From assembly GCF_002807035.1 (NCBI RefSeq), contig NZ_NIUC01000002.1, positions 739,477-803,476 of the forward strand: DNA of 64,000 nucleotides, read 5' to 3'. The stretch is from Algoriphagus formosus (GTDB lineage: Bacteria; Bacteroidota; Bacteroidia; Cytophagales; Cyclobacteriaceae). The position numbers and the translations under genes were made by a program. Shown here piece by piece: positions 8,366 to 16,937 of the stretch (within the stretch, counting starts at the first letter, position 1; each line of letters begins with the position of its first letter). Below the pieces are notes generated by a model, which worked only from the letters and a program-made list of their open reading frames with translations, was not told the origin of the DNA and did not search any database.

Positions 8366-9658
8366 ATGAAAAAACGTTTCCTAACCATCTTAATGTTGGT
8401 CGGTACTTGTTTGGCGTCAGTTGCCCAACAAGACTTCAATCGATGGTCACTTGAGGTAGATGCAGGCTTCAATAAGTCTATGTCCCCACTATCTAGAAAT
8501 TATCTTTCACCCACCTTAAATATCGGGCATGTGAATCTTGGAGCCCGCTATATGTTTAATGAGTATTTTGGGGTAAAAGGGGATTTAGGTTTTGGAAGTT
8601 TTTCGGAAGCTAAGGGAGTAAGTCTACCTTTTGATACTGATTATGTTCGGGTAGACCTCCAAGGCGTAGCCAACTTTGGCAGAATGCTAAGCTTCGAGTC
8701 TTTCGCACCAAAGCTTGGATTCCTAGGGCATCTTGGTGCTGGATTTGGAAGAATGACTTTTGACGAGGGAGCTTTACCTTCTGAACCTGACTATCACTAC
8801 AATATTATTTCTGGATTGACCGCTCAATATCGTATCAGTTCAAGGATTGCCCTCAAAGGGGATATTTCAATGATTGTTAACGGGCGACAGACCTATACTT
8901 TTGACGGCCGCATGTTTAATGCTCCATTTCAACCTATTGTTCCTGAAAACCCATTTGTCCATGCAACGGGAGTCTGGTGGACGGGTACTTTTGGGGTGAA
9001 TGTATACTTAGGTTCTAAGGAAGAACATGCTGATTGGTACATTGCTGCTGACCGTTACGCCACGAAAGAGGAACTTGCCTCTCAAATCGGAGAAATTAAA
9101 GATATGCTCAAGGATTCTGATGGAGACGGGATTCCTGACTACTTAGACAAAGAGCCAAATACTCCTGCAAATGCACGTGTGAACTCTTCAGGAATTACGC
9201 TGGATTCAGATGGAGACGGATTAGCAGATCATGAGGACAACTGTCCATTCCTTCCAGGTCCATCAGCGAACCAAGGATGCCCGATTGAAGAAATCAGCAA
9301 ACCCATCGATTACCTTCGAAAGGCTATTGACGATCAATTTGTAAACGTATACTTTGGATTCGACTCAGCCAAACCGCTTCAGTATTCGGTATCTGCAGCT
9401 CAGTTTGTATCAAATTTCCTGAAAAAGAATCCAGGGATTTCACTGGAAATAATGGGCTATGCAGATGAACTAGGCTCAGAAGATTATAATATTAAACTTT
9501 CTGAAAAAAGAGCTAAAGCTGTTTACGACTTGCTGATTGCCTCAGGAATCGATAGTAGCCGACTCAGCTATAAGGGCTACGGAGAAGATACAAGCGTCGA
9601 TAAAAATTCTGAAGACGCAAGACAGATGGCCCGAAGGGTTTCATTTAACCTGAATTAA
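8366..9658 (+). CDS. OmpA-family outer membrane protein, tandem paralogue
   Basis: A 430-residue paralogue of the preceding gene with the same layout: signal peptide (to about SVA-Q at 20-21), barrel, TSP type 3 repeats (DSDGDGIPDYLD, DSDGDGLADHEDNCP) and OmpA-like peptidoglycan-binding domain (MGYADELG, YGEDTS). Long stretches such as HADWYIAADRYATKEELASQ differ by only a residue or so from the neighbour, so they arose by local duplication. Divergence is greatest in the barrel half, around residues 85-205. A terminator stands on each side, so it is a separate transcript. Confidence 0.92.
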   Translation: MKKRFLTILMLVGTCLASVAQQDFNRWSLEVDAGFNKSMSPLSRNYLSPTLNIGHVNLGARYMFNEYFGVKGDLGFGSFSEAKGVSLPFDTDYVRVDLQGVANFGRMLSFESFAPKLGFLGHLGAGFGRMTFDEGALPSEPDYHYNIISGLTAQYRISSRIALKGDISMIVNGRQTYTFDGRMFNAPFQPIVPENPFVHATGVWWTGTFGVNVYLGSKEEHADWYIAADRYATKEELASQIGEIKDMLKDSDGDGIPDYLDKEPNTPANARVNSSGITLDSDGDGLADHEDNCPFLPGPSANQGCPIEEISKPIDYLRKAIDDQFVNVYFGFDSAKPLQYSVSAAQFVSNFLKKNPGISLEIMGYADELGSEDYNIKLSEKRAKAVYDLLIASGIDSSRLSYKGYGEDTSVDKNSEDARQMARRVSFNLN

Positions 9659-9676
9659 AAAAAGATCATAGATTCA

Positions 9677-9710
9677 AAAACCCAGCTTTCTCCTAAGCTG
9701 GGTTTTTTCT
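9677..9710 (+). terminator. Rho-independent terminator
   Basis: Stem AACCCAGCTT/AAGCTGGGTT with a 6-base loop, followed by a T run, about 20 bases after the second OmpA gene. Confidence 0.88.
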
Positions 9711-9724
9711 TTTAAATTCGCTCT

Positions 9725-10369
9725 ATGTTTGTTTTATCAGAGACACCTTCCATTGCCTCTCAATTTCTTTCAGAATTAAGAGACAGAAATATTCAAACTG
9801 ATTCAATGCGGTTTCGAACTAATTTGAGAAGGTTGGGTAATATTTTAGCTTATGAACTTTCCAAAAACCTGGAATATAAAGTAGTAGAAATTGAAACCCC
9901 TTTAATGAAAACCAACGTATTGCAACTCGATGAGCAAGTCGTTTTGGTTTCAGTACTTAGAGCCTCCTTACCTTTCTATCAGGGTTTTTTGGATTTTTTT
10001 GATAAGGCAGAGAATGGATTTATCGGTGCTTATAGACAGGAAGGAAAAAAAGATGATCTTGAAATAAGCCTAGGTTATTATGCCAGTCCAAACCTTGAAG
10101 GGAAAACTCTGGTAATCGTGGATCCAATGCTTGCCACAGGAAAATCCTTCATCAAATCTCTTGAAAGCCTATTCATCAACGGTAAACCCAGGAAAATCCA
10201 CATCGCGGCTGTAGTTGCTGCACCTGAAGGGTTAGCTCACATCAAAGAAAACTTATCTATCCCTCATCAAGTTTGGATAGGAGCACTGGATCAGGGCTTG
10301 AATGAGCAAGCATATATACTACCTGGTCTAGGTGATGCCGGAGACTTAGCTTTCGGCCCAAAACTTTAA
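9725..10369 (+). CDS. upp: Uracil phosphoribosyltransferase
   Basis: A 214-residue salvage enzyme making UMP from uracil and PRPP. The PRPP loop VIVDPMLATGKS is at 130-141 and the uracil-binding end PGLGDAGDLAFG is close to the C-terminus. Length matches Upp. The start codon lies 15 bases after the terminator of the upstream gene, leaving almost no 5' leader. The antiporter gene begins 4 bases after its stop and is probably co-transcribed. Confidence 0.95.
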   Translation: MFVLSETPSIASQFLSELRDRNIQTDSMRFRTNLRRLGNILAYELSKNLEYKVVEIETPLMKTNVLQLDEQVVLVSVLRASLPFYQGFLDFFDKAENGFIGAYRQEGKKDDLEISLGYYASPNLEGKTLVIVDPMLATGKSFIKSLESLFINGKPRKIHIAAVVAAPEGLAHIKENLSIPHQVWIGALDQGLNEQAYILPGLGDAGDLAFGPKL

Positions 10370-10373
10370 AATC

Positions 10374-11315
10374 ATGACTGAATATTTGCTATTAATAGCA
10401 GGACTTGCCATTCTTTTATTAGGCGGGAAATTCTTGGTAGATGGTGCCTCGGGAATTGCTGTCAAGCTAGGAATGAGTGCTGGGCTGATTGGTCTGACGA
10501 TTGTAGCCTTTGGAACTTCAGCACCTGAACTTTTGGTGAGTATCAATGCCGCTTTGAAAGGAAATAGCGATATATCCATAGGAAATGTGGTAGGATCAAA
10601 TATTGCCAATCTAGGTCTAGTCTTAGGACTTAGCGGACTCTTCTACCCAACCAAAATCACCAAACGACATATTCGATTCGAATACTTGATTACATTGATT
10701 GTCACTGGTGTTTTTTATCTCGTGAGTGTAAATGGAATGGTAGACCGCTGGGAGGGAATCGCCATGTTCACTGCCTTTGTCAGCTTCAATATTTACCTCT
10801 TTTGGTTGGAAAAAAAAGGAGTAGTGAAGGAATCCAAAGAGGTAGAAGAGGAAATAGAACAAGTCAAAAATTTCCCTTGGTGGAAAGCTATCCTTTTCTT
10901 TTTCGGAGGTATTATAGGTTTGTATTTTGGATCAGACCTTCTAGTAGAAAATGCAGTTTTGATCTCACGTAATTTTGGAGTCTCTGAACGGGTGATAGGC
11001 GTGACTATCATAGCCATTGGTACAAGCCTTCCGGAATTGATCACCTCAATCATGGCCGCATTGGCCAAGGAAACGGATATGGCCCTAGGAAATATCTTAG
11101 GGAGTAATATTATGAATATCCTTTCCATCATTGGTATTACTGCCATAATTGAACCCATAAGCGTAGCTGATGAGTTTATCCGAGTTGATTTTTGGTGGAT
11201 GATTGGAATTACAGTTTTATTATTCCCATTGATCAAAACCAAAATGCAGATTTCAAAATTTGAAGGAAGTATCCTCTTCTTGACCTATTTGGCATACATG
11301 TTTTTCCTTCTATGA
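10374..11315 (+). CDS. Sodium/calcium antiporter, CaCA family (YrbG-like)
   Basis: A 313-residue inner-membrane exchanger with about ten hydrophobic segments in two inverted halves. Each half has the alpha-repeat signature: LTIVAFGTSAPELLVS with GNVVGSNIANLG in the first, VTIIAIGTSLPELITS with GNILGSNIMNIL in the second. An acidic loop (KEVEEEIEQ) joins the halves. A second CaCA antiporter is encoded at 57144. The next gene starts in its stop codon region (ATGA), implying translational coupling. Confidence 0.93.
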   Translation: MTEYLLLIAGLAILLLGGKFLVDGASGIAVKLGMSAGLIGLTIVAFGTSAPELLVSINAALKGNSDISIGNVVGSNIANLGLVLGLSGLFYPTKITKRHIRFEYLITLIVTGVFYLVSVNGMVDRWEGIAMFTAFVSFNIYLFWLEKKGVVKESKEVEEEIEQVKNFPWWKAILFFFGGIIGLYFGSDLLVENAVLISRNFGVSERVIGVTIIAIGTSLPELITSIMAALAKETDMALGNILGSNIMNILSIIGITAIIEPISVADEFIRVDFWWMIGITVLLFPLIKTKMQISKFEGSILFLTYLAYMFFLL

Positions 11316-11770
11316 AAGAGTCAATTATCAGCCTTCTAGGAATCTACTTCCTTTCTTATTTCAAATTCATTGCCGGTCCTGTACTAGCACCTGCTGCCGG
11401 GTTTGGGGTGGTGACCACTATCTTAGTAACAGTGGCAGGAATGATGTCCAGCGTTTTGATTTTTACGCTTTTAGGAAAAAAGTTTAAAGAGAAACTCCTA
11501 TTACGCATCAGAAAGAAAAAACCAATTTTTACCCCAAAAAATAGAAAGATCGTAACCTTATGGAAAAAATACGGTGAAATTGGAATTGCCTTCCTGACGC
11601 CACTGATTTTCACTCCGATCGGAGGAACTTTGATCTTGGTCTCTTTCGGTTCCAAAAAACGACAGATCTATTTCCACATGCTCTGGAGTGCTATTTTTTG
11701 GGCTACAGTATTTAGTCTGAGCATCGATCAAATTCTAGAAATTCCGTTTTTCAAAAGCCTAATCGGGTAA
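11312..11770 (+). CDS. Small integral membrane protein, putative small multidrug export/DedA-like
   Basis: A 152-residue membrane protein with hydrophobic segments at about 5-20, 25-50, 92-108 and 120-145, and a basic cytosolic loop between (residues 55-80, many Lys and Arg). Segments such as FLTPLIFTPIGGTLILVSFG resemble the Sm_multidrug_ex/VTT-type families, but the match is weak by eye. It overlaps the antiporter gene by 4 bases (ATGA) and its 3' end overlaps the convergent sdaAA gene by 12 bases. Function is not established. Confidence 0.65.
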   Translation: MKESIISLLGIYFLSYFKFIAGPVLAPAAGFGVVTTILVTVAGMMSSVLIFTLLGKKFKEKLLLRIRKKKPIFTPKNRKIVTLWKKYGEIGIAFLTPLIFTPIGGTLILVSFGSKKRQIYFHMLWSAIFWATVFSLSIDQILEIPFFKSLIG

Positions 11771-12667
11771 CTCCTCATCTGGTAAAATTTCAATATCTTG
11801 GATCAATACGCGCTCAGCAATTTGCTGACCGGTCAGTGTGGCAGCCAAGCCTCCAAGAGCGGTTTCCTTGTAGCGACTTTCCATTGAAGCCCCAATCTCT
11901 CCCATAGCCTCTACGCACTCATCTACAGGAATCACAGCTGATACCTGTGCCAAGGCAATTTGAGCTGAGCTAAAAGCAATACTAGCAGCACTAGCATTTC
12001 TGACCACACAAGGGACTTCCACTAGCCCTGCTACAGGGTCACAGACTAGGCCTAGCATACATTGTATAGTGATAGCTACTGCATTAAAAACTTGGTCTAA
12101 AGAACCTCCCAAACAGTAAACTATCGCACCTGAAGCCATTGCTGCGGCAGAGCCAGTTTCTGCTTGACAACCTCCTACAGCACCTGCCAAACTCGCTTTT
12201 TGCTCAATAATCAAAGCAATTCCTGCACCTACCAAAAGGCCCTCTGCAATCTTTTCATCAGATAATCCGTGAATCTCCTGAAGTGTAACCATTGTTCCAG
12301 GTAAGATCCCGGATGCTCCTGCGGTCGGTGCTGCGACTACCCTCCCCATACAAGAGTTCACTTCCTTTGCAGCTAAGGCTCGACTGATTAATTTTTGAAA
12401 TTCTGGAGATAGTACCGTCAGGGGATGATTGAAAACCTTTTTGGCCCCATTATCTATCATTCCGGACCTCGACTTCATATCTTTTTCAAGTCCGGTATGA
12501 ACTGCTTCCTTCATCACTTGATAGGCTTGAAGCAGGCCATCCTGAATTTTTTCCGGCGTTGCTCCTTTTTGCTCACATTCGTATTCAATGACGGATTGAG
12601 GCAATGAAATATCCTTTTCTTCACAGTAGGACTTCCATTCCCGAAAGCTGTTGAATAAAAAACACAT
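11759..12667 (-). CDS. sdaAA: L-serine dehydratase, iron-sulfur dependent, alpha subunit
   Basis: A 302-residue catalytic subunit that deaminates L-serine to pyruvate using a 4Fe-4S cluster. The family sequence is clear: SRSGMIDNGAKK near 66-77, GRVVAAPTAGASGILPG near 108-124, GGCQAETGSAAAMASGA, and CDPVAGLVEVPC near 210-220, with cysteines suited to cluster binding. The length fits the separate alpha subunit; the beta domain found in single-chain versions is absent and no beta gene is adjacent. Its 3' end overlaps the convergent membrane-protein gene. Confidence 0.9.
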   Translation of the reverse strand: MCFLFNSFREWKSYCEEKDISLPQSVIEYECEQKGATPEKIQDGLLQAYQVMKEAVHTGLEKDMKSRSGMIDNGAKKVFNHPLTVLSPEFQKLISRALAAKEVNSCMGRVVAAPTAGASGILPGTMVTLQEIHGLSDEKIAEGLLVGAGIALIIEQKASLAGAVGGCQAETGSAAAMASGAIVYCLGGSLDQVFNAVAITIQCMLGLVCDPVAGLVEVPCVVRNASAASIAFSSAQIALAQVSAVIPVDECVEAMGEIGASMESRYKETALGGLAATLTGQQIAERVLIQDIEILPDEELPD

Positions 12668-12819
12668 AGAAATTTGGGTTTATTGGGTCTAGGAATCTAG
12701 AATTACCTGATTAATACACAGATTAAAATTCCAGATAGGCACTTTTTATCACGAGTCTAAACTCTTACTTTTAATTTTCAGTTAAATAGATAACCAAAAA
12801 TAGGTTAATAATAGCTCAC

Positions 12820-13554
12820 ATGATATCAGTACGTATAAAATTCATTTTGGCTCTCTTTTTTGCAGCTTCCTTTACAGAAGTTTTAGCGCAACGAGAAGAT
12901 GCCGGCAATTATGAATACGATAAAGAGTTCATTTTTGGGCTAAATAAAAATACCAATGGTGGTCTGATTGGAGGCCTGATGTTTAAAGTTGGTACAAGGA
13001 TATCTGATGAACAGTTCAGCTTCTTCGCTGTAGAGCTAGCCAATGTCAAGAATCCCAAAGAAGTTCGCTACAATACTGTATTAGGCAATAGTTACATCTT
13101 TGGGAAATCCAATTATCTGTACTCCATAAGACCGCAATATGGACGGGAAGTGATTCTCTTCCGAAAAGCACCAAATCAAGGAGTGCAAGTCTCTGCCCTT
13201 GCTGCAGTTGGTCCAAGTATTGGTTTGATTGCCCCGTATTACATTGAATATGCAGTAAATAGACTGGAAACAGTAAGAGAACAATATAACCCTGAAGTAC
13301 ATCAAAGCCGATTTAATATTCTAGGAACAGGACGATTGTTCGAAGGCCTCGGAGAATCTCAACTTGCAATAGGAGCTAATGCAAAAGCAGCCATTAATCT
13401 TGAATTTGGAGTCTTTAGAAGCAATGTCACCGGCTTGGAACTAGGATACATGATTGAAGGTTTTAACAAAGAAATTCCATTGATACCCACTGCTGAAAAT
13501 CGTCAGTTTTTCCAAGCTGCCTATTTCACCTTCTATTACGGATTCCGAAAATAG
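12820..13554 (+). CDS. Exported protein, probable outer-membrane beta-barrel, unknown function
   Basis: A 244-residue protein with a signal peptide (residues 1-24, ending VLA-Q). The mature part alternates polar and aromatic residues and ends in FTFYYGFRK, suggesting an outer-membrane barrel. Internal stretches such as YLYSIRPQYGREVILFRKAP look conserved, but I do not recognise a named family. It lies 54 bases before lipA on the same strand, with a separate promoter-like box between them. Confidence 0.75.
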   Translation: MISVRIKFILALFFAASFTEVLAQREDAGNYEYDKEFIFGLNKNTNGGLIGGLMFKVGTRISDEQFSFFAVELANVKNPKEVRYNTVLGNSYIFGKSNYLYSIRPQYGREVILFRKAPNQGVQVSALAAVGPSIGLIAPYYIEYAVNRLETVREQYNPEVHQSRFNILGTGRLFEGLGESQLAIGANAKAAINLEFGVFRSNVTGLELGYMIEGFNKEIPLIPTAENRQFFQAAYFTFYYGFRK

Positions 13555-13581
13555 ACTGGTGGTATTTCCCGGAATAAAATT

Positions 13582-13589
13582 TAATTTTG
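13582..13589 (+). promoter_or_regulatory. Possible -7 element upstream of lipA
   Basis: TAATTTTG matches TAnnTTTG 19 bases before the lipA start codon. No convincing TTTG partner lies upstream. Confidence 0.35.
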
Positions 13590-13608
13590 ACCCTGAAAAT
13601 CCAATAGA

Positions 13609-14487
13609 ATGATAGAATTACCCGTAATATCCGAGGAATCAACTCGCAGAAAAAAGCCTAATTGGCTGAGAGTCAAGCTTCCTGTGGGTAAGGAGTATGC
13701 CAAAGTTCGCAAACTTGTCGATCAACATAAACTTCACACGATTTGCGAAAGTGGAAACTGTCCCAACATGGGTGAGTGTTGGGGTGCTGGTACTGCTACC
13801 TTTATGATTTTAGGAAATGTATGTACCCGATCTTGTTCCTTCTGTGCTGTCGCGACAGGTAGACCGCCTGAGTATGATGAAGACGAGCCAAGAAGGGTGG
13901 CTGAGGCCATCAAATTGATGGGGGTCAAGCATGCAGTGATCACCTCAGTCAATCGAGATGAGCGTAAAGATCGCGGTGCCGAAATTTGGTATCAGACAGT
14001 CGTACAGACCAAAGAGCTTTCTCCAGAAACAACCATAGAAACACTTATTCCCGATGTCAAGGCAAACTGGGACGCATTATATCGAATGATCAGTGCAGGA
14101 CAGGAAGTCGTTTCTCATAATATGGAAACGGTGGAAAGTCTCTACAGAAGAGTAAGACCTCAGGCTAAATACAATCGTTCTTTGGAGCAGATTAAATTGA
14201 CCAAAGAGTATGGAAAACGAACCAAGACTGGTATCATGCTAGGCCTTGGAGAAACCAAAGATGAGGTTTACAAAGCTATGGATGACTTGGTAGCCCATGG
14301 ATGTGATATCCTGACATTAGGACAATACCTCCAACCTACCAAAATGCATATTGAAGTTGCAGAATTCATTCATCCGGATCTTTTTGATCACTATCGTGAG
14401 GAAGGATTGAAGAGAGGATTAAAATATGTGGAGTCAGGCCCACTTGTCCGATCCTCCTATCATGCCGAGCGGCATGTAAATGTTTAA
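13609..14487 (+). CDS. lipA: Lipoyl synthase (radical SAM)
   Basis: A 292-residue enzyme that inserts two sulfurs into protein-bound octanoyl groups to form lipoyl cofactors. The auxiliary cluster cysteines are Cys46, Cys51 and Cys57 (CX4CX5C) and the radical SAM cluster is Cys72, Cys76 and Cys79 (CX3CX2C). The C-terminal third has GLGETKDEV and [10 protein letters not shown], and the final RSSYHAE carries the conserved arginine-serine segment. Length is typical. A terminator follows. Confidence 0.97.
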   Translation: MIELPVISEESTRRKKPNWLRVKLPVGKEYAKVRKLVDQHKLHTICESGNCPNMGECWGAGTATFMILGNVCTRSCSFCAVATGRPPEYDEDEPRRVAEAIKLMGVKHAVITSVNRDERKDRGAEIWYQTVVQTKELSPETTIETLIPDVKANWDALYRMISAGQEVVSHNMETVESLYRRVRPQAKYNRSLEQIKLTKEYGKRTKTGIMLGLGETKDEVYKAMDDLVAHGCDILTLGQYLQPTKMHIEVAEFIHPDLFDHYREEGLKRGLKYVESGPLVRSSYHAERHVNV

Positions 14488-14493
14488 AAAACC

Positions 14494-14523
14494 AAAAGCC
14501 ATCTTTTCAGATGGCTTTTTTTA
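14494..14523 (+). terminator. Rho-independent terminator after lipA
   Basis: Stem AAAAGCCATCT/AGATGGCTTTT with a 4-base TTTC loop and a T run. Confidence 0.88.
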
Positions 14524-14636
14524 TGTTATCAGTATAAATTCCCGCTATTCCGCAAGTAAGAAAAAAGTATGGGCAATAGGTTCAGAAATTGGAAGCTTAA
14601 GTCTTCCTACATATTCCAGTATATCTATCCCTTCAA

Positions 14637-15458
14637 TCAATAGCTTTCAGACTTCGTAGGGAATTTCCTTTCCTTCACGTCTTTAATATAGTTTTGGAAA
14701 GCATCAGTCATTATAGACTGAAGGTCGGCATATTGACGCAAAAAGCGTGGCTTAAACTCCTGAGTAATCCCCAGCATATCGTGCATGACCAATACCTGAC
14801 CATCTACATCGGGACCTGCTCCTATCCCAATCACCGGGATTTTCACAGATTCAGCTACTTTCTGTGCCAAAGCAGCAGGTATCTTTTCAAGGACAATCGC
14901 GAAACATCCACATTGCTCTAGCATTTGTGCATCTTCTAAAAGCTTTTTAGCCTCTGCTTCTTCCTTTGCTCTGACTGTGTAGGTCCCAAATTTATAAATA
15001 GACTGAGGAGTCAAACCCAAGTGTCCCATGACGGGAACACCTGCACTCAGAATTCTGCTAACTGACTCTTTGATCTCAGAGCCCCCTTCTACCTTGACGG
15101 CATGGGCACCGGACTCTTTCATGATCCGAATAGCCGATCGCAATGCCTCCGAGCTATTTCCCTGATAGTGTCCAAATGGAATATCTACCACGATAAAAGC
15201 TCTTTTGACTGCTCGCACCACCGAGGAAGCGTGATAAATCATCTGATCCAAAGTGATTGGTAGTGTGGTCTCATGGCCTGCCATCACATTGGATGCTGAG
15301 TCACCTACCAAAACAATATCAATTCCTGCACTGTCCACAATTTTAGCCATCGAAAAATCGTAGGCTGTCAACATGGATATTTTCTCACCACTATCTTTCA
15401 TTTCCTGAAGAATGTGGGTAGTGACTCGTTTGACTGAAGAAGAGGAGTGAACAGACAT
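14637..15458 (-). CDS. panB: 3-methyl-2-oxobutanoate hydroxymethyltransferase
   Basis: A 273-residue enzyme for the first step of pantothenate synthesis, adding a hydroxymethyl group from methylene-THF to 2-oxoisovalerate. Family blocks are visible: [37 protein letters not shown], a conserved VKVEGG near 115-120, [10 protein letters not shown] and [17 protein letters not shown]. Length fits. It is the second gene of a pair, starting 4 bases after a phosphoribosyltransferase gene. The other pantothenate genes are not in the window. Confidence 0.95.
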   Translation of the reverse strand: MSVHSSSSVKRVTTHILQEMKDSGEKISMLTAYDFSMAKIVDSAGIDIVLVGDSASNVMAGHETTLPITLDQMIYHASSVVRAVKRAFIVVDIPFGHYQGNSSEALRSAIRIMKESGAHAVKVEGGSEIKESVSRILSAGVPVMGHLGLTPQSIYKFGTYTVRAKEEAEAKKLLEDAQMLEQCGCFAIVLEKIPAALAQKVAESVKIPVIGIGAGPDVDGQVLVMHDMLGITQEFKPRFLRQYADLQSIMTDAFQNYIKDVKERKFPTKSESY

Positions 15459-15462
15459 GATA

Positions 15463-15954
15463 TCAGTGTAAGTGTACAGAATAGCTTGATGAGGAAAGAT
15501 CTACTCGGATGTGCTCATTGAGCGTAGTAGAAAGTTCAAAACCTGTGTAATCAGGTCTTAACGGAAATAAACCATGGGCTCTATTTACCAAAACAGCCAA
15601 CTCCATTTTGCTAATTTCCTCCTGCAAAAATGGCTTCATTGCATAAGCTACAGTCCTACCTGTATTTAGTACATCATCCACGAGAATCAGGCTCTTCCCT
15701 GTTAAATCTAGGTTTTGGGAAAGTGAAATCTTAGAATTAGCAACATCAGACTTATCCAATTGTACCTCCAATTGTTCTACCTGCAATTCGGATATATGAC
15801 TTAGCTCTTTAGCCAAAAGCTCGGATAGGATCAAACCCATACCAGTCACACCTGCGAAAACAACACCTTTCGTGTGAAGATTACGCTCGTAGATTTCGAA
15901 AGCCATCCGGGTTATTTTTTGCCGGATTTGTTTGTCGTTGAGTACTTCGCTCAT
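15463..15954 (-). CDS. PyrR-like phosphoribosyltransferase-fold protein
   Basis: A 163-residue type I phosphoribosyltransferase domain. The PRPP loop is [18 protein letters not shown] at about 89-106 and an earlier [16 protein letters not shown] matches the region before it. Proportions resemble PyrR, which acts as an RNA-binding regulator and weak uracil phosphoribosyltransferase in Bacillus, but nothing links it to a pyr operon here. It is paired with panB 4 bases downstream. Confidence 0.8.
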   Translation of the reverse strand: MSEVLNDKQIRQKITRMAFEIYERNLHTKGVVFAGVTGMGLILSELLAKELSHISELQVEQLEVQLDKSDVANSKISLSQNLDLTGKSLILVDDVLNTGRTVAYAMKPFLQEEISKMELAVLVNRAHGLFPLRPDYTGFELSTTLNEHIRVDLSSSSYSVHLH

Positions 15955-16010
15955 GATAAAATTTTGAAAATGAAAATTAGGCCTATTTGCCTTGCTTTCA
16001 AAATCAATTT

Positions 16011-16937
16011 TTAGCGATGGCTTTCCTCCTCCTCCAGCATATTCAGATAGCTCCGGTATCTACTAGGGTGAATTTCCCCTTCTTCTAGCTTTTCGAGTAC
16101 GACACAGCCCGGCTCATTGACATGTCGGCAATTGTGAAACTTGCAATGACCCAAATAGGCTCTCATCTCTGGAAAATAGTGGGAGAGCTCATTTTCTTCG
16201 ATATCCAAAATCCCAAATTCCTTGATCCCCGGAGTATCGATCAGATCTCCACCTCCATCAAGTTCAAAAAGTTCTGCGAAAGTCGTGGTGTGAACTCCCT
16301 TGCTGCTAAACTTGGATATTTCTTGGGTGCTTTGCTTTGCTTTTGGTACCAACTTATTCAAAAGTGTGGATTTACCTACTCCAGAATGCCCGGCTATCAA
16401 GGTGGATTTCCCTCGAAGGAACTCTTGGAAACGGGACGAAAGGTCCTGATCACTTTGAGCAGAAATTTCTATCACTGGAATATCCAGAGGATCATAAATT
16501 TCATGCAAGTTCTCCAGCCATTCTTTGCCTTTTTTCTTCGATTTCAGCAAATCCATTTTGTTGACCACAAGTATGGCTGGAATCCTGAAACTTTCTGTAC
16601 TGACGAGAAAGCGATCAATAAACCCAGTAGAGGTTCGAGGTTGCTCCATCGTGATGATCAACATGGCCTGATCCAGGTTACTGGCAATGATATGGGAAAA
16701 GTGTTGATTTCGAGTAGACTTGCGAATCACATAATTCTCACGAGGTAAAATACTCCGAATGACAGCAGTCTCCTGTCCCGGTTCAACATCAAGCTCAACC
16801 CAGTCTCCCACGGCTATAGGATTGGTAAGCTTCAAGTCTTGCTGCTTGAATTTCCCCTTTAACCTTGCCTGAATGTACTTTCCTTCAGCGTTCACCGTGT
16901 ACCAGCTACCAGTGGATTTGATTACTCTTCCCTTCAT
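16011..16937 (-). CDS. rsgA: Ribosome small subunit-dependent GTPase A
   Basis: A 308-residue circularly permuted GTPase in late 30S maturation. An OB-fold occupies about 1-65, then G4 NKMD at 126-129 precedes G1 GHSGVGKST at 183-191 and DTPG further on. The C-terminal zinc domain carries CKFHNCRHVNEPGC. Order and length match RsgA. The waaA stop codon directly abuts its start with no gap, so the two genes are transcribed together. Confidence 0.96.
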   Translation of the reverse strand: MKGRVIKSTGSWYTVNAEGKYIQARLKGKFKQQDLKLTNPIAVGDWVELDVEPGQETAVIRSILPRENYVIRKSTRNQHFSHIIASNLDQAMLIITMEQPRTSTGFIDRFLVSTESFRIPAILVVNKMDLLKSKKKGKEWLENLHEIYDPLDIPVIEISAQSDQDLSSRFQEFLRGKSTLIAGHSGVGKSTLLNKLVPKAKQSTQEISKFSSKGVHTTTFAELFELDGGGDLIDTPGIKEFGILDIEENELSHYFPEMRAYLGHCKFHNCRHVNEPGCVVLEKLEEGEIHPSRYRSYLNMLEEEESHR

